Translations under genes and position numbers: made by a program
Notes under the pieces: model-generated
Told to the model about the DNA's origin: nothing
The model's input: the letters and a program-made list of their open reading frames with translations, nothing else
Database searches by the model: none
NCBI RefSeq assembly: GCF_020536995.1
Contig: NC_068364.1
Span: 46,031,981 to 46,095,980, forward strand
Length of the DNA stretch: 64,000 nucleotides
Direction of reading: 5' to 3'
From: Dreissena polymorpha
Lineage: Eukaryota > Mollusca > Bivalvia > Myida > Dreissenidae
In this document: piece after piece, positions 22,823 to 47,012 of the stretch
Layout: each line of letters begins with the position of its first letter
How positions within the stretch are numbered: position 1 is the stretch's first letter

Positions 22823-25236
22823 AACCAAAATTTGAAGGGTAACAGATTACACGTACTAATAATTTACTATAAGCTATTAGTCGGTTACTGACTTAGGATG
22901 GGATAATTATTATAGAATACATGTATATCCAATAATAGTATCCAAGGCTAAGCATGAGGGTGGGTACGCATATAGATAGACCATGCAAATGCATGAGTTA
23001 TGTGGATGGTTCGTGAGAGTGGGGTATATGGGTGGAGCACGAGAGTAGGGTATTTGGATGGTTCATGAGGGTTTGTTATGTGGGTGGACCATGAGGGTTA
23101 TATCACTCTGAATCAGCAGAGGATTCCGGAGATAGCCGATGTATCACGATTGCGGGTTGTGATAATAGATCGGACCCCACTCGATCCGGCCTTGAAAGGA
23201 CGCGATGCCATAACAGGACCGCGAAAAATCTCTCATTATGAGACGCCATTGATAAATTAATGCATACTTCGTCCTGCTTAAGGTAGGTACGCTTTATGAA
23301 TAATTGTTCTAAACGTTTTAGTGGAAATTTATGGGAAAATATGATTGTTTAAATTTGAGTACGGTCGTGTAATTACTATTAAATTATATCCCTAATCATT
23401 TGTCTTATTCAACTAATCTAACATCACACGCAAGACATTTATGCATGTCATTGCATAAATTTTCAAGTCAGTTCGCTGTTATCTACGGTAAACCTACTAC
23501 ACGACACATCTGCCGCATCTGCCGGCTCCGCGCGAGAAAGAGTTGTATAATTTATTCAAGAGGTTTGAGTTCTTCAACTATATTCAGTCATAAATGGAAA
23601 CATTATGTGACAATCGTGTTAAATGGAATATCTTTGAACGGAGCTAACATAGAAAAGAATCGATAAACAATGTTTGTATTATACCTGTCGCGGAAGAGAT
23701 TGTTTATGAATGATTTAAATAGTCAACTATCTGCTGCGTCTTTATGACGTAGTACAGGTCATTCATAATCTGAGGCTATTAATTAATAGATTCGGGAAAA
23801 CAACGCAATAGTATAAGATTAAGCTTGATTATATTCTGAATTTATAAAACGTTGAACATGAGTTCAACAATAACTTCATGGATACGATAGACAACAACAA
23901 AAATGCCTTTATAATGGCTAAAACCGAATATTAAAAACAACTAAGCATAACAAGAACTATCTTTTAAAAAGGTAGTCTGCGTAAATGCTGACTCTTTAAT
24001 AAAGTTTGCAATTTACGTTTCTAGATAAATAAATTGAAACCAAAAGTTTAACTATTGTGGGTTTTTTCAATTGTAAGTCGCATATTCACCACATGAAATG
24101 TGTGTTATAATAGTCAAACCACACATTAGTGTAAGTAGATAAAAATTATACTACGGGAGTGCACATCATACGTGTCCTCACATGCCTTATTATGAGTATG
24201 TTTCTTCACTATCGAAATATATCGTATGTTAATATTTGATTTAAACGCAGTTTTCTTTCGACATATTTTATCACACTTTCATAGCCGCGTCATGCGAAAA
24301 TGGGTCTTACGCATTTCGACAAGCGTATCTTAAACTCAACGTGTGCATTTGCGTAGTCTGGTTACAGGCGATGCTGTTCGCTATAAAATCACTCCATGTG
24401 TTTTAGTCTCCTTATGAATATCCTGACCGGACTGAGAGATTCGCAGGCTGAGTGGGCTATATACATGATGGGCGCATATGAAATAAGATCCATTTTCGCA
24501 TGACGAAGATAATTAAAAATCTCATTGCGAATTGTAAATTGCACATTTTAGCACAATGCTTTTCGATACAAAATTGAATTCAAAATAGCAAACTTGTAAA
24601 TAAGGGCAGCATATCCATGCGTTCAGGAACGATTTCCAGACGTGCTGACCGAGTACGGCAAACATTTGTGGTTGGATAATTAAACGATTTTCCTCTTATC
24701 GTGACACTATACTATTTCGGAAATTCTGCGAGATGGATTTTAACGCGTAATTGTAACTGGGTCACAATTTTTGTCGTTTGAACATACAGAGAGTAGTCCG
24801 GAATTCCTTACACTGAACAGTATGCTTTCATAGAAATGAAATAAATACGATGATAAAAAGTGCTCACAAATCTCGACCCGTGCGTTATGACACACTCTTT
24901 ATACATTTGAATGGCGTGTGTTCATTTCAAACCTTGCGACGATGAAAAATGAGTTGCGTCTCAAATTATGCAATAGCGAACAACTTCAGTGCCTTCAGCG
25001 CTTTGATTATACCTGGTCATGAACATCCAACTTGACAATATCATCGTTTGTGAAATCGTTACCAATCTCTGGAATATTTACTTGTCAGTCTCTCATTCAA
25101 ACAGGCTAAGTGTACATAAGCAAACATGTATAACATGTTTTATGATTTTTTAACAGCTCAACAAACAATCAGACGACGGCACATAAAAACAACAATATAA
25201 TATTTATACATATGTGTAATTCGTCTTGTATTGCAA
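22823..25236. other. Intergenic DNA downstream of SIAE
   Basis: About 2.4 kb. At 22960-23100 there are four to five degenerate units of about 27 bp (GGGTATATGGGTGGAGCACG, then GAGAGTA and similar). The remainder is AT-rich with no supported exon. The part next to 25236 should be the SIAE 3' untranslated region. Confidence 0.5.
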
Positions 25237-35426
<10,190 letters not shown>

Positions 35427-37930
35427 CTAAAACAAAAAGCCGGCATCACTGTACAGTAAATGATTTTTAACGTCAATTTAATTTACAGTTAATAATGTCG
35501 AAATCATAAATTGCTGTGATATAGCTTAATTGTTAAAATGTCACGATGAAGCCAACTGTTTCCTTAGAGCAGAAAAATATATATTCCACAATATGAGCAT
35601 ATCGCCTCGAAAATAAAACCGATCAAGCGCAAAGATTACAGCCAATGAACATTCGGGATACATCATGGGGCATCAAACATTTAATTCCCAAACAACACCT
35701 GCTGAAACTAGACAAGCCTATTGAACATAATATACAATTATATTTTAATAACAAGTTTATAAATGTTAATATACGAACCACATTTGCCACCAAGTATGAG
35801 CGTGACGATCAAAATATTTATTTTGATCATATTACTATTCGGTTTTCATAAGGAATGAAAAGTTCAGTAATAGTATAAGACTTTTATTTGTTTGATAAGA
35901 TAGGAAAACCTTGGTAAACGTGTACGAGTAAGCACAATTCAACATGTGGAAAACTCAATAAACCTTATACAGATAAGACCAATTCCATATAGGCCTATAG
36001 AGACGCTAGATGCCCTAGATCAATGAACGAGAAAGAAGTCTACATGTATAATTTGCAAAAAGAGAGGCATTCTTAAGGCGTTTATAGTTCGGTCAGAACG
36101 TTTTCGTGAATTTCTAAGGGAATTGTGGTGAAAAGAGCAGATGAAATAATAGTGTATGTTTATAGTTTATTTAAAAGAAAACCACATTACTTCTCACCAA
36201 TTCTAAAACGGTTGTGTTAATTCCACCATGCTTGTTTTATTTATTTTGAGTGAAAGTATCTTTGACCTTTACCAAACTTGCTCCGGGTGTAAGGACAAGC
36301 TTGTTCTGTACATAAGCTAAAAATATTTAATAATATTAACTAAAGTTTACTTCTACTGTACTACTAAGATGCATTAAAATTTAATCGTTGCCGTCGAAGA
36401 ACAACATAAATTAGATGGCCATTTATATATAGTGAATAAAAGTATGCATGCGTGTTACAGTAAATCTAACTTCAAAACGTAGATTGGGCTATTACGATTT
36501 TAAATCGCATAATTAGTTACTAAAAATGTCATTCTTCTGGTTGCAAAGGTATGAAGAACTAATGTTCTAAAATTTTAACTGTGTTGATATTTTTGTGTAT
36601 GTTTTCAAGGTTCCGGCTTATGTTCCAAAACACACTTCATTGGCCATGCAAGTATAATAAAGTGTAGGGCGGTCAATGCTATACTATTTAATTAATATGA
36701 CATTATAGAACGTACAGTATTAAGAACTTCATTAGAGTTTACTCTTTGAGCTGAACTCTTTTATTTAAAATAGTATTTAGCATTATAAACATACAAAGCA
36801 ATAGATACATTTAGACTGTAACGTAGATCACACATGTTTACTTGTAATTATACTTTGATTGTTTAAAGTCTCGTAATTGTATTGATAGGATAATGCAGAA
36901 ATAATTTTGGTTCTTATTATTAAAAGTTGTTCTTTATAAAACGCAATAAATATTAAAAGTCTAAAAATGAACATTGTATTCTTTTATTTAGGTAACGTTA
37001 TTTACAAATATAGGAACAATCAATTAAGCTACAACAGAGAAATACTCTTTTCATCATCAAAGTATTCATCTCTCATAGAAAGATATCTTACAAATATATA
37101 ATACATAGATCTTGGGTTGGTTTCAACATACACTGCAATTTACGTTACATACGGGTTATAAAAGTGCACTTGATGACCTTTGACCTACTTAAGAAAAGCC
37201 AAAATCAGTTTAAAAAAATTAGAAAACCCTTCAAGAATCAAATATAAGTTAGTTCAGAGTAAAAACAGTTATAGTATCTGATATTTCACAATTTTGGCAA
37301 TGTTACCTCAATTTGTAAAGCAAAATGCACTCATTGACGATTTGACCTAATTACAGGGTCGTCAAGCATCCCAGAGCGTGACATCCCCTCCAGATTTTTA
37401 AAAAATGTATTTGCAATGATTATAACATAAAAGGAAACCATGCCTAAGAAATGCCATCAGATGTCAGATTTTAGGAAATTTTAGGCCAACTAAACCGCGT
37501 AAAACAATCGTGATTCATCGAATATGTCCGGAATCCTCCGTAAATGCGGATTAAAGCAATACATCGTCTGCTGATCCAGAGTGCGCGCAAAAGAGTTAGA
37601 AAACACCCAAAAAAGAAAGGGGAAAAAACGGTCGGTTTTTCAGTTAGGAAATATTTTTGAGAAAAAGGTAGGGGATCTGTATGTGCAAAACGTTGCATTT
37701 TTTCCGTTATATCATACAATATTTTATTTTAAACCAATCGATAATTTTAAATTGATGCTTGGAAAATCGAAATAAATCGAGAGCAACAGCTATGTTAAAC
37801 TGATGAGAGATGTGCGGTTGTTGTACTCAGCATTTTTTCTTTAAACCATAGATCATAATATGAAATTGCATTTGAATATATTAAATACTTGCGGATGTAT
37901 AATCCATACCAGATACAGACTATACAAACA
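35427..37930. other. Upstream flank of SIAE exon 2
   Basis: It should contain SIAE exon 1 and promoter, but I found no minus-strand signal-peptide frame ending in phase 1 before a GT. AT-rich, no mobile-element ends recognised. Confidence 0.4.
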
Positions 37931-37934
37931 ATAA

Positions 37935-38690
37935 TCAAAAGGCGATAACTTCAAAAATACTGACAAGAGAGTTGTGGTTCTTGTACGTTCTCTCCATGTC
38001 CTGGTTATATTGCTTTATTTAAGTACTAGTTCTTCTTGAATGCTCTGAGCTTTTATGAGTAGATACGGAGCGTCAATAGGCCCAAGTTGGATTATTGCAA
38101 CTATTTTAAATACCATGAATACTAAATTTCATATTTAAAGAATTTTTTTAACAATAGTTTAAATCATAAATGCATTTCTTTAAACATGTTTAGTAGGTAA
38201 AGAACGAGAGAATTAACACTACGGAAAAGATATATTTTGTTTAGTTGTCCATTGGCAAGTAAAAATTTACTTATTTCGCCACCCCTGGATTCCTTTTAAT
38301 ATTTACAGAGGAATGCTCCTTATTGAAGTGTTTAAATCTTTTCAACGCTTATGAATGTATGCTCCTCACATGAACGACAAACCAAGAGCAATAACGCTGA
38401 AGGTAGAGAATAGACGGTTATGATATTGTTCATGGAATTTCAATTAGATACATCTATCATTTGATAAAGATTCATTGGATTACTTTCAGTACATGAAGAA
38501 TAATGCTAAACACAAGAAACTTACTTTACAATAAAATAAGCAAAGGGTCACAACTCCTAAAAATACAGACAAAAGAGTTGTGGTTCATGCACTCTACACT
38601 CATTGTCCTCTATCCATGTCCAAATATCTTAATTACTTATAAGTTATTCAAATACTAATTAGTTGTGCTCGTCTGAAGGACATTTAAGTA
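37935..38690. repeat. Two diverged copies of one dispersed repeat
   Basis: Near 37940 and 38540 the order AAAGG...CAACTCCTAAAAATACAGACA, AGAGTTGTGGTTC, CTCTCCATGTC and AAGTACTAGTT-like sequence recurs. Coordinates of the outer limits are approximate. Confidence 0.5.
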
Positions 38691-38984
38691 TGGTCCTTGC
38701 ACTCATTAACCTACCCTAACCCAGTTACACTCTGCACAAGAACAGGGACAGACCTGATGTATAGAAGACCAGACAAACGATGAATACATGTATGCATCCT
38801 TTTAGGGGCATAAAGATTGTGTTCACGCAAATTTATCAATATATAAAAAGAATCACTATAATTGAATCAAAGATCTCCTTTATTACACTTACACATCGTA
38901 ATTTGGAACCACTGGCCACTTCTGAAGGTCATGATTATGTAAGGTAATAACTGGTACTGTTCAAACCATTTTACTATTTCGAGT

Positions 38985-39195
38985 CACTGTGACCTTGACC
39001 TTTGACCTAGTGACCTAAAAATCAATAGGGGTCATCTGCCAGTCATGATCAATGTACTCATTAAGTTTCATGATCCTAGGCCTAAGCGTTCTTGAGTTAT
39101 CATACGGAAACCATCTGGTGGACGGACCGACCGACGGACCGACCAACCGACATGTGCAAAACAATATACCCACTCTTCTTCGAAGGGGGGCATAA
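38985..39195. repeat. Bivalve-type dispersed repeat with TGACCT half-sites
   Basis: Starts GTCACTGTGACCTTGACCTT, contains TTGACCTAGTGACCTAAAAA, and ends GGACCGACCGACGGACCGAC, then AATATACCCACTC and GGGGGGCATAAA. This matches the end structure of the repeats at 51.9 and 62.0 kb. Confidence 0.7.
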
Positions 39196-39393
39196 AAAAC
39201 AACAACATAACACGCATTGATTCATACAGCCTTTATTAGTTTAATACTAGAAGCATCTTCCTTAATCACAGAGTCAATTTCAAAAAGATGATAGATTCAT
39301 TGTGGCCAGTTGAGGACTTGTATGTAGGGTGGGGATCAAAATAAACCATGAGCATGGACCGTTACCCGAATGAGGCTATACACAAAAATGAGT

Positions 39394-39627
39394 CTTCTTC
39401 AGTGAAAACAGGGCATAATGCATGTGTGTAAAGTGCAGTCCGCACAGGCTAATCAGGGACAACACTTTCCACCTAAATTGGATTTTTGAAAAGAAGAGAC
39501 TTCATTTAAACGAAAAATGTCATATAAGTGGAAAGTGCCGTCCCTGATTATCCTGTGCGGACTGCACAGGCTAATCTGGGACGACACTTTACGCACATGC
39601 ATTATGCCCAGTTTTCTCAGAACGCGA
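39394..39627. mobile_element. Palindromic MITE, family 1
   Basis: Contains GGGCATAATGCATGTGTGTA, CCGCACAGGCTAATCAGGGA, the mirrored TCCCTGATTATCCTGTGCGG and CACTTTACGCACATGCATTA, ending CCCAGTTTTCTCAGAACGCG. The left arm has a short internal deletion relative to the right. Confidence 0.9.
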
Positions 39628-41515
39628 TTAAAATCATGATTTCATGTGGCAACACGATGAAACACCCACCAATAGTCTTTCGCACAGTCAGCAATACACA
39701 TGCACACACTATCCAGGACCCCTATACACAAAGCATCTTATGGAAAACTAAATAGTGTCAGAAGTTTAGAAAGTTCAATAATTTCTTAATATCTGAAAAT
39801 TCACCAAAGTCTGTAGTGGCTTTGTTTACAAAAATGCATGAATCAATATATTTACACTTATATGCTTCAAATATGTAAGTACTTATATCTTTAATACATG
39901 TATTTACCATTTTTACAACATATGTTATTACACATTATTGAATATTATACATGAATTTCACCATATGGGGCCATGTTCCAAAGAGTACTATTAAAGTATT
40001 CACAAAATTTGTGTCTTTGTTTTTATTTAAGGAAAAAAATCCAAAACTCTACAAAAACTGTCCAGAAAGAAACTTGTTAAAGCATCAAGACATAAGCATT
40101 ATCATGGCAGTTGATAGCAAATACTAATACATGAATGTAGGAAACAAATACATATAAAGTTTGCACTTAATCAATTATATTTAATGAAATACTTTTTAGA
40201 TTTTTACTATATATGGTTGCCCAAGGATCTTGATTCATATACATCAAGAAAAAAAACTTACAGCTGAAGTTGCAACAAAAACTGTAATTGCAAATATAAT
40301 CAGAAAGAAAAATATACGATGTCAACATACAAAATATAATAAACTAGTAACAGTTGTAGGCTATAAACACATTAACCAGAGCCCGTATTTACCAACTCAT
40401 TCTTAGACTTAAAAATAAAGAACAGATTTGGAACCAAGAAAAATGCGTTCCGTGTTTGAATATATCGTAATACAGGCCTCCACTTGTGCATATGTTATTA
40501 CAGAAAACGTTCTACGTGAAGAATGTTGTCAATAGAGGTGGTCTGCGCCAAGTTTGAATACAAATTTAAGCAATTGTTGAATTTATAAATTTAAAGAATA
40601 TTCTTTATGTTAAGTCTTAAGTCTAAGAATTGTTGGGTGAGTACAGGCCCAGCACTGAAACAAATATAACAAAATATTTTTTCATATATTTTATAATATA
40701 CAGGTTATGGAAAACAAGTTTTGTTTGGCACAGAAAAAGAGCTTAACATAACTATAATTTTAATATGTTTGAGACTAAAAACTATTTCGTAAATACCCAT
40801 GCATAATGCATTAAATAATCAAAATCTACAACACTAATTACATACTCTAAATATTAACAATCATTAAAACATAAGCATTCAGTTGTCAATATAACATAAT
40901 TCCACACAATAAATTCATAAACAATAAGAAATAAAAAATTGTTGATGACCCCCCTCCATCCACCTCCTTAATACAAAACAAAACAACCCATCTACATTGT
41001 TGCTTTGTTAAGTTGATTTAAATACCACAATGGCTGCTGTATGTCACACGAAAGTACAAATAGTTAGCTAGAAGTTATAAATAATGACTCTGGTTTATTG
41101 ATAAAAAGAAAAAAGAGCAAAAAATGGCAAAAAATCATTATATTGTTTATCGCCAAATAAACAAATCCAAACAAATAACAATTTCTTAATGTAATACTGT
41201 CAATTGATTAAAAATCAGCAGTGTACAGGGTGGATTATGTAAGGACCTTAAAAATAGCAAGGACAATCTTTGTACCAAACAAACAAAACAGTTACATTCA
41301 AAAGAGATCTTTAAGTCACATTTATACCTGATACACACCAACAAAACGTTTCCGTTTAGATCAACTTTAGTTTAACAACCAGTGTAATAGTGCAAGACAC
41401 AAAATTTAAAGCGAGGAATATCAACAGAATAAATTGAGAGATATTTCTTTAAAAAAAGATTTTTCCTGAACAGTTAAGACTAGGCATTATACAATTTTTC
41501 AATTGACATTTTGCA
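39628..41515. other. AT-rich intergenic DNA
   Basis: About 1.9 kb. A TAAGTCTAAGAATTGTTGGG-type stretch near 40600 partly mirrors TTCTTAGACTTAAAAATAA near 40400, suggesting a degraded foldback element. No exon recognised. Confidence 0.45.
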
Positions 41516-41745
41516 TTAACCCATTTATGCCTAGCGGACTCTCCCATCCTTCTAAATTGGATCAATGTATTTCCAAAATTAGGGATGTCTAGTATATTTA
41601 TTTCTATATTTAGAATATTTCTTACAGAAATTCCTTTAAGCAAACAGCGCAGATCCTGATGAGACGCCGCATCATGCAGCATCTCATCAGGGTCTACGCT
41701 GTTTGCCAAGGCCTTTTTTCTATCCGCTAAGCATAAATGGGTTAA
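41516..41745. mobile_element. TTAA-type MITE, family 2
   Basis: TTAACCCATTTATGCCTAGC on the left and GCATAAATGGGTTAA on the right, both edged by TTAA. The interior matches the copies at 26091 and 33870. Confidence 0.92.
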
Positions 41746-42117
41746 GGGGCCCATGAGGCATGACAAATCATAAAGCACATTTAGAAAAACATAATACATA
41801 CATACAAGTACAGCATGTTTGTATAAGACAATATTAAACATGAAAAATACACAAGTAATAAAGAGCACAGTGCATAGTTTAAAACAATGTACATTCAGAA
41901 ATTCGCAAACAGTTTAACAAATATTCATTCAAAACAGCCCATGAAAGTTGGAGGTGTAAAGAAATACACACAAATAGAATACTTGTTTTAAATATTATAT
42001 TCATGTCGCGTACAGCACTACTTGTACGTCAAATCACAGGCAATTTCGTTGATGAGATAACAACAACCAATGTCAGTCTATATAGAACATGTGTAAATGG
42101 CAAACACAATATTTATA

Positions 42118-42405
42118 TTAAACAAGAAATGTGTTTGTCAGAAACACTATGTCCCCTACTGCGTCGCTTTGAAGCCATATATTTGACCTTTTACCTTGAA
42201 GGATGACCTTGACATTGACCTTTCACCACTCAAAATGTGCAGCTCCATGAGATACACATGCATGCCAAATATCAAGTTGCTATCTTCAATATTGCAAAAG
42301 TAATGGCAAATGTTAAAGTTTGACGCAAACACACAAACAAACAAACAAACCAACAGACCCGGCAAAGCCAATATGTCCCCAACTATAGTGGTGGTGGACA
42401 TAAAA
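42118..42405. repeat. Dispersed repeat, family 5 (GTGTTTGTCAGAAACAC)
   Basis: AACAAGAAATGTGTTTGTCA, then TTGAAGGATGACCTTGACAT, CAAAATGTGCAGCTCCATGA and CCAAATATCAAGTTGCTATC. Ends in a cytosine/adenine-rich CAAACAAACAAAC run and GTGGACATAAAA. Other copies are at 51612, 59622 and 63480. SINE-like in length, but no Pol III boxes are recognised. Confidence 0.85.
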
Positions 42406-43670
42406 ATCTACCTTACAACAAACAGTTTACTAGTTTTTCATTGGTTAGCCTCGTGACATGTTGACCTTTTTTTCAACACTAGGTTAAAAGTGCTGAGTAT
42501 AAGATATTTTTTTTTTAAATCAACAGAAAAATAACAAACAAAAATTAGTAAATAAAAGTTAGCTACATTCATTGTGTTATTTTGTTAATGCTGATAAAAG
42601 AATGGTGGTTGTTAACGAACAAGCACAGTTTGATACATGGTAGAACATTAACATGTAAATACCAGCTTGATGACCAGGCTTGTATGCATCATTTCAAATA
42701 AATATGATAAAACTCCAGCAGATTAACATTCATAGTGTTAAATTGGGACTTTTTCAGCAGTCAAATGGACTCCTTATTTTACAAATATCACAAGTAAAAC
42801 CAATAATGCATAGAGTGAATACAGAGAGTGCATACCTGTTTATTGACCTAAGGCATGCCATGAGTGAATCACAGGTGTAAGATGCAATATGTAGTCATGA
42901 TATAAAATAATAATAATAGCATAAATGCAATCAATTTCTGTGGAAATACATATTGAATAGATGCACCTTTTTTCATTTAGTATAAACCAACACTTTAACT
43001 ATAGGCAATTAAGTTTGTGCACTTGAACCATGCTTTTCTATGCAAACACAAATGTCATACATTACAACTTCACAAAATTGAGACCAAATTTAGAGACCTT
43101 TCATGGTTACACCTGAGGTCAAAGGTTGCAGACCCAAAAAGGACGCATTCTGACATGGCTTGTTGCCGATCAAGCTAGTCAAAATGAGGGCAACGATTTG
43201 ATGCCAAGCGCCAGGAATAAAAGATTTTGGAAGTAAAGATTTTTAAACGTACAGCTCTCTTATAAGTAAAACAATGACTGGCCCTCGAATTGAAAGGGGT
43301 TACATTATAATAAACACACTATTTTCTTTACTTTATAAAGTAATTTAAACATGACCCTCAACAATCACTAATACATTTTATACTAATTTATCACTTTTAT
43401 ACAGTTATGTCTAATTTCAAACATGACCCTCAACAATTACTAATAAACTATTTCTGAGACATGTACAAGAGTTCAAGAGCTACACACCTTTGAATATACA
43501 TGTATTACTACCACTTAAAATAAGACTGCTTCTGTCTTGACCACAATTATCATACAAATAAACAATTCACCCTTTACCACTTTGGTATGTATTTTCACGC
43601 ATTTGTAGTCCCTTATATTTAATTATTAAAGACTTTTCTTACTAATTTCAAGTTGTAAAGGCTTCATTTC
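42406..43670. other. AT-rich intergenic DNA
   Basis: Nothing recognised except a local duplication of 'AACATGACCCTCAACAATYAC' at about 43351 and 43421. Confidence 0.5.
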
Positions 43671-43803
43671 CAACCCTTAGATACTGATGAGCAGCACACA
43701 GCATATAACCTGAACAGACTGCGAGTTACTTGCAGGCTGTTCTGGTTTTATGCTGTTTGCACATTGCCATTTTCACCTTGCCTCTGAGTGGGAATGGGTT
43801 AAA
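43671..43803. mobile_element. Short palindromic element, family 4
   Basis: CAACCCTTAGATACTGATGA to GAGTGGGAATGGGTTAA, with the central palindrome GACTGCGAGTTACTTGCAGG and TGTTCTGGTTTTATGCTGTT. Related copies lie at 51974, 62226, 62705 and 63263. Confidence 0.75.
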
Positions 43804-44056
43804 TAACCTTCATAATATTAAAAAAATAAGTTGTATGACCTTTTGTGTTGTGTTTTACTGTTTTATCAATTATGGCCTTATTTTTATTAAAATGGCCTTA
43901 GTAAAATTAAGTTTACCCCAGTAATTTGTTTAAAGATAATATACTCCATGTTGCGATCATGAAAACTGGAAGTCAAGGAGCTACATATTTAAGAATGACA
44001 TTTATAATTATTGTTATTCGGAGACTGTTGAAAACAAAACTTGTGCACTATTTGTC

Positions 44057-44270
44057 TTAACCCTTTAAGCGCTGGAACCAAATTTTATAGGCCTTTGCAT
44101 ACCGTTTGGATCCAGATGAGACTCCACAGAACGTGGCGTCTCTTAAGGATCCAAACTGTTTGCTATTCTGATAATATTCTTTGAAAAAAAATCGAAGAAA
44201 ATGCTAATTTTAGACATTCAGCAGACAACATTTTAGCAGATGACAAATTTCCCAGCATGCTAAGGGTTAA
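44057..44270. mobile_element. TTAA-type MITE, family 3, 214 bp
   Basis: TTAACCCTTTAAGCGCTGGA to CAGCATGCTAAGGGTTAA, with TTAA on both edges. The internal GTTTGGATCCAGATGAGACT pairs with GGATCCAAACTGTTTGC. The same length as its relative at 47013. Confidence 0.92.
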
Positions 44271-44282
44271 CTGCCAACAGTG

Positions 44283-45772
44283 ATTGATAAACAAGAGGGC
44301 CATGATGGCCCTGAATCGCTCACCTGACTAACCAAATACAATCCCAACCCAGATTTCATCAAGATAAACATTCTGACCAAATTTTATAAAGATTAGATGA
44401 AAACTGTCACCTCTATTGTTTACACAAGGTTTTTCTATTATTTGACCTAGTGACCTAGTTTTTGACCCCAGGTGACCCAAATACAATCCCAACCCAGATT
44501 TCATCAAGATAAACATTCTGATCAAATTTTATAAAGATTGGATGAAAACTGTGACCTCTATTGTCTAAACAAGGTTTTTCTATTATTTGACCTATTGACC
44601 TAGTTTTTTACCCCAGATGACCCTAATACAATCCCAACCCAGATTTCATCAAGATAAACATTCTGACCAAATTTAATAAAGATTGGATGAAAACTGTGAA
44701 CTCTATTGTCTATACAAGGTGTTTCTATTACTTGACCTAGTGACCCAGTTTTTGACCAAGTGACCTAGTTTTCGACCGCAGATGACCCAAATACAATCCC
44801 AACCCAGATTTCATCAAGATAAACATTCTGACTAAATTTCATAAAGATTGGATGAAAACCTCTACTGTCTACACAAACAAATTGTTGAAGGTTTTTCTAT
44901 TATTTGACCCAGTGACCTAGTTTTTGACCTCAGATGACCCAAATACAATCCCAACCCAGGTTTCATGAAGATAAACATTCTGACCAAATTTCATAAAGAC
45001 TGGATGAAAACTGCAACCTCTATTGTCTACACAAGGTTTTTCTTTTATTTGACCTAGAGTTTGACCTAGTGACCTAGTTTTTGACCCAAGATGACCCAAA
45101 TACAATCCCAACCCAGATTTTATCAAGATAAACATTCTGACCAAATTTCATTAAGATTGGATGAAAACTGTGACCTCTACTGTCTACACAAGGTTTTTCT
45201 ATTATTTGACCTAGTGACCTAGTTTTTGACCCCAGATGACCCAAATACAATCCAAACCCAGATTTGATCAAGATAAACATTCTGACCAAATTTCATAAAG
45301 ATTGGATGAAAACTGTGACCTCTACTGTCTACACAAGGTTTTTCTATTATTTGACCTAGTTTTTGACCTAGTGACCTAGTTTTTGACCCCAGATGACCCA
45401 AATACAATCCCAACCCAGATTTTATCAAGATAAACATTCTGACCAAATTTCATAAAGATTGGATGAAAACTGCGACCTCTATTGTCTACACAATGTTTTT
45501 CTATTATTTGACCTATTATGTGACCTAGTTTTTGACCTAGTGACCTAGTTTTTGACCCCAGATGACCCAAATACAATCCCAACCCAGATTTCATGAAGAT
45601 AAACATGCTGACCAAATTTCATAAAGATTGGCTGAAAACTGTGACCTCTACTGTCTACACAAACAAATTCTTGACGGACGCACGCACACACGCTCGCACG
45701 TATGCACATACGGACACCCGACATCACACGGTCACATAAGCTCACCATGTCACTTCGTGACAGGTGAGCTAA
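44283..45772. repeat. Bivalve-type repeat with about nine internal tandem units of 145-170 bp
   Basis: Framed by ACAAGAGGGCCATGATGGCC, CTGAATCGCTCACCTGA at the left and CTTCGTGACAGGTGAGCTAA at the right. Units repeat CAAATACAATCCCAACCCAG, ATTTCATCAAGATAAACATT, AAAGATTGGATGAAAACTGT and TTTGACCTAGTGACCTAGTT. Minus-strand short frames over it are repeat translations. Long copies such as this vary in unit number between loci. Confidence 0.95.
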
Positions 45773-46560
45773 AAAAGTGACTGATTTGAAAATGAAGTTG
45801 TGAGATATCTGCTATTGAAAGGCACACATGACTCTGTCAAACATGTATCATTCCCAAACTGCAAAACAACCTTACATGCCATGTACAACCTACTATAAAC
45901 TATATATGTATCACTTGTTTAGGCCAAAACTATAATTACAAACAGTATGTTCATTTATTCTTATACGGCTAGGTCAAAGCAGACTTCAACAAATAAACTC
46001 TTGAAAATACAACAATGTATCAGTGCTTTGATACTTTCTTTCATAAGATTTCTGCTTTCAATTCATCACAACACAGTATTACTGGCCCAATATACATGAA
46101 CATGAAAAGCCAAATAGATCTTTGAAGAAAGCACTTTTGCATTGAAATTACATCCAGAAATTAATGTTAACAATAAAATAATATGTTTATAGATAATATG
46201 TTTGAATGAAAAAAGCTAAAAAAGATCAAGTTTAAGGTGCTAAGTACAATTACTTCAAGAATTATGAAGTTGGTCAAAACGCAGTGCACAAACACATTTA
46301 TTCTCTGTGTCAAACCAGAGATCCGCAATGACAACATCATACAAAATCAATGAAAAAAAACTAATGTGTAAAGACAATAAACAAAAGAGTGGTTTCTTAT
46401 AGTGTTCAAATGTGAATTAAGAAAAATATCATTAGAAGGATAAAACTCTTAAACGCTTAATGGTGCTGTAATGCATGTTTCCATTCTGCTTGACTTCATT
46501 AATTGTTAAACCAAAAATTAAGTTTGATTCTTCTCAAGATTCTACTGTTAGCAACGTTCA
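45773..46560. other. AT-rich intergenic DNA
   Basis: No exon, RNA or mobile element recognised. Confidence 0.5.
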
Positions 46561-46862
46561 ATGACATAACAAGAGCACCGCATAACGGGTGCCACTCTCG
46601 GCTGCGAAAGCTTGTCATATTTTTATTTTTGTTACAGGTCAGAGTGAATTGTGACCTAGTGACCCAAAAATAGGTGTGGTCTGAGAACTCATCAAGGTGC
46701 AGCTACATATGAAGTTTCAATGTTGTAGGTGGAAGCACTTTTATTTTAGAAGCAATGTTCAAAACCTTAACAAAATGTTAAGGTTTCAGCGGACGACGAC
46801 GGACATGACGAGCTGGCTATGACAATACCTCGGGTATTCTCCGAAAACAGCCGAGCTAAAAA
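46561..46862. repeat. Bivalve-type dispersed repeat, short copy
   Basis: ACAAGAGCACCGCATAACGG, then GTGCCACTCTCGGCTGCG at the left, GTGACCTAGTGACCC inside, CGACGACGGACATGACGAGC and AACAGCCGAGCTAAAAA at the right. Confidence 0.8.
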
Positions 46863-47012
46863 TGACAACGTACGCCACAAATTCAGTCGATGTATAGCTT
46901 GGTCCAGCATGTGCGGTGGCAACTTGTACATAAACTCTAGACCATTTGAATATTGGAAAACCATTAACGTTGTCGGAAAAAAAACAAGCAACCCATGACA
47001 AGCAGTATGCAT

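Noticed and set aside
40258-40330. Minus-strand stretch reading LIIFAITVFVATSA before GTAAGT, like a signal-peptide exon (possible SIAE exon 1)
   Set aside because: No in-frame ATG upstream before a stop, and the phase at GTAAGT is 0, whereas SIAE exon 2 needs phase 1.
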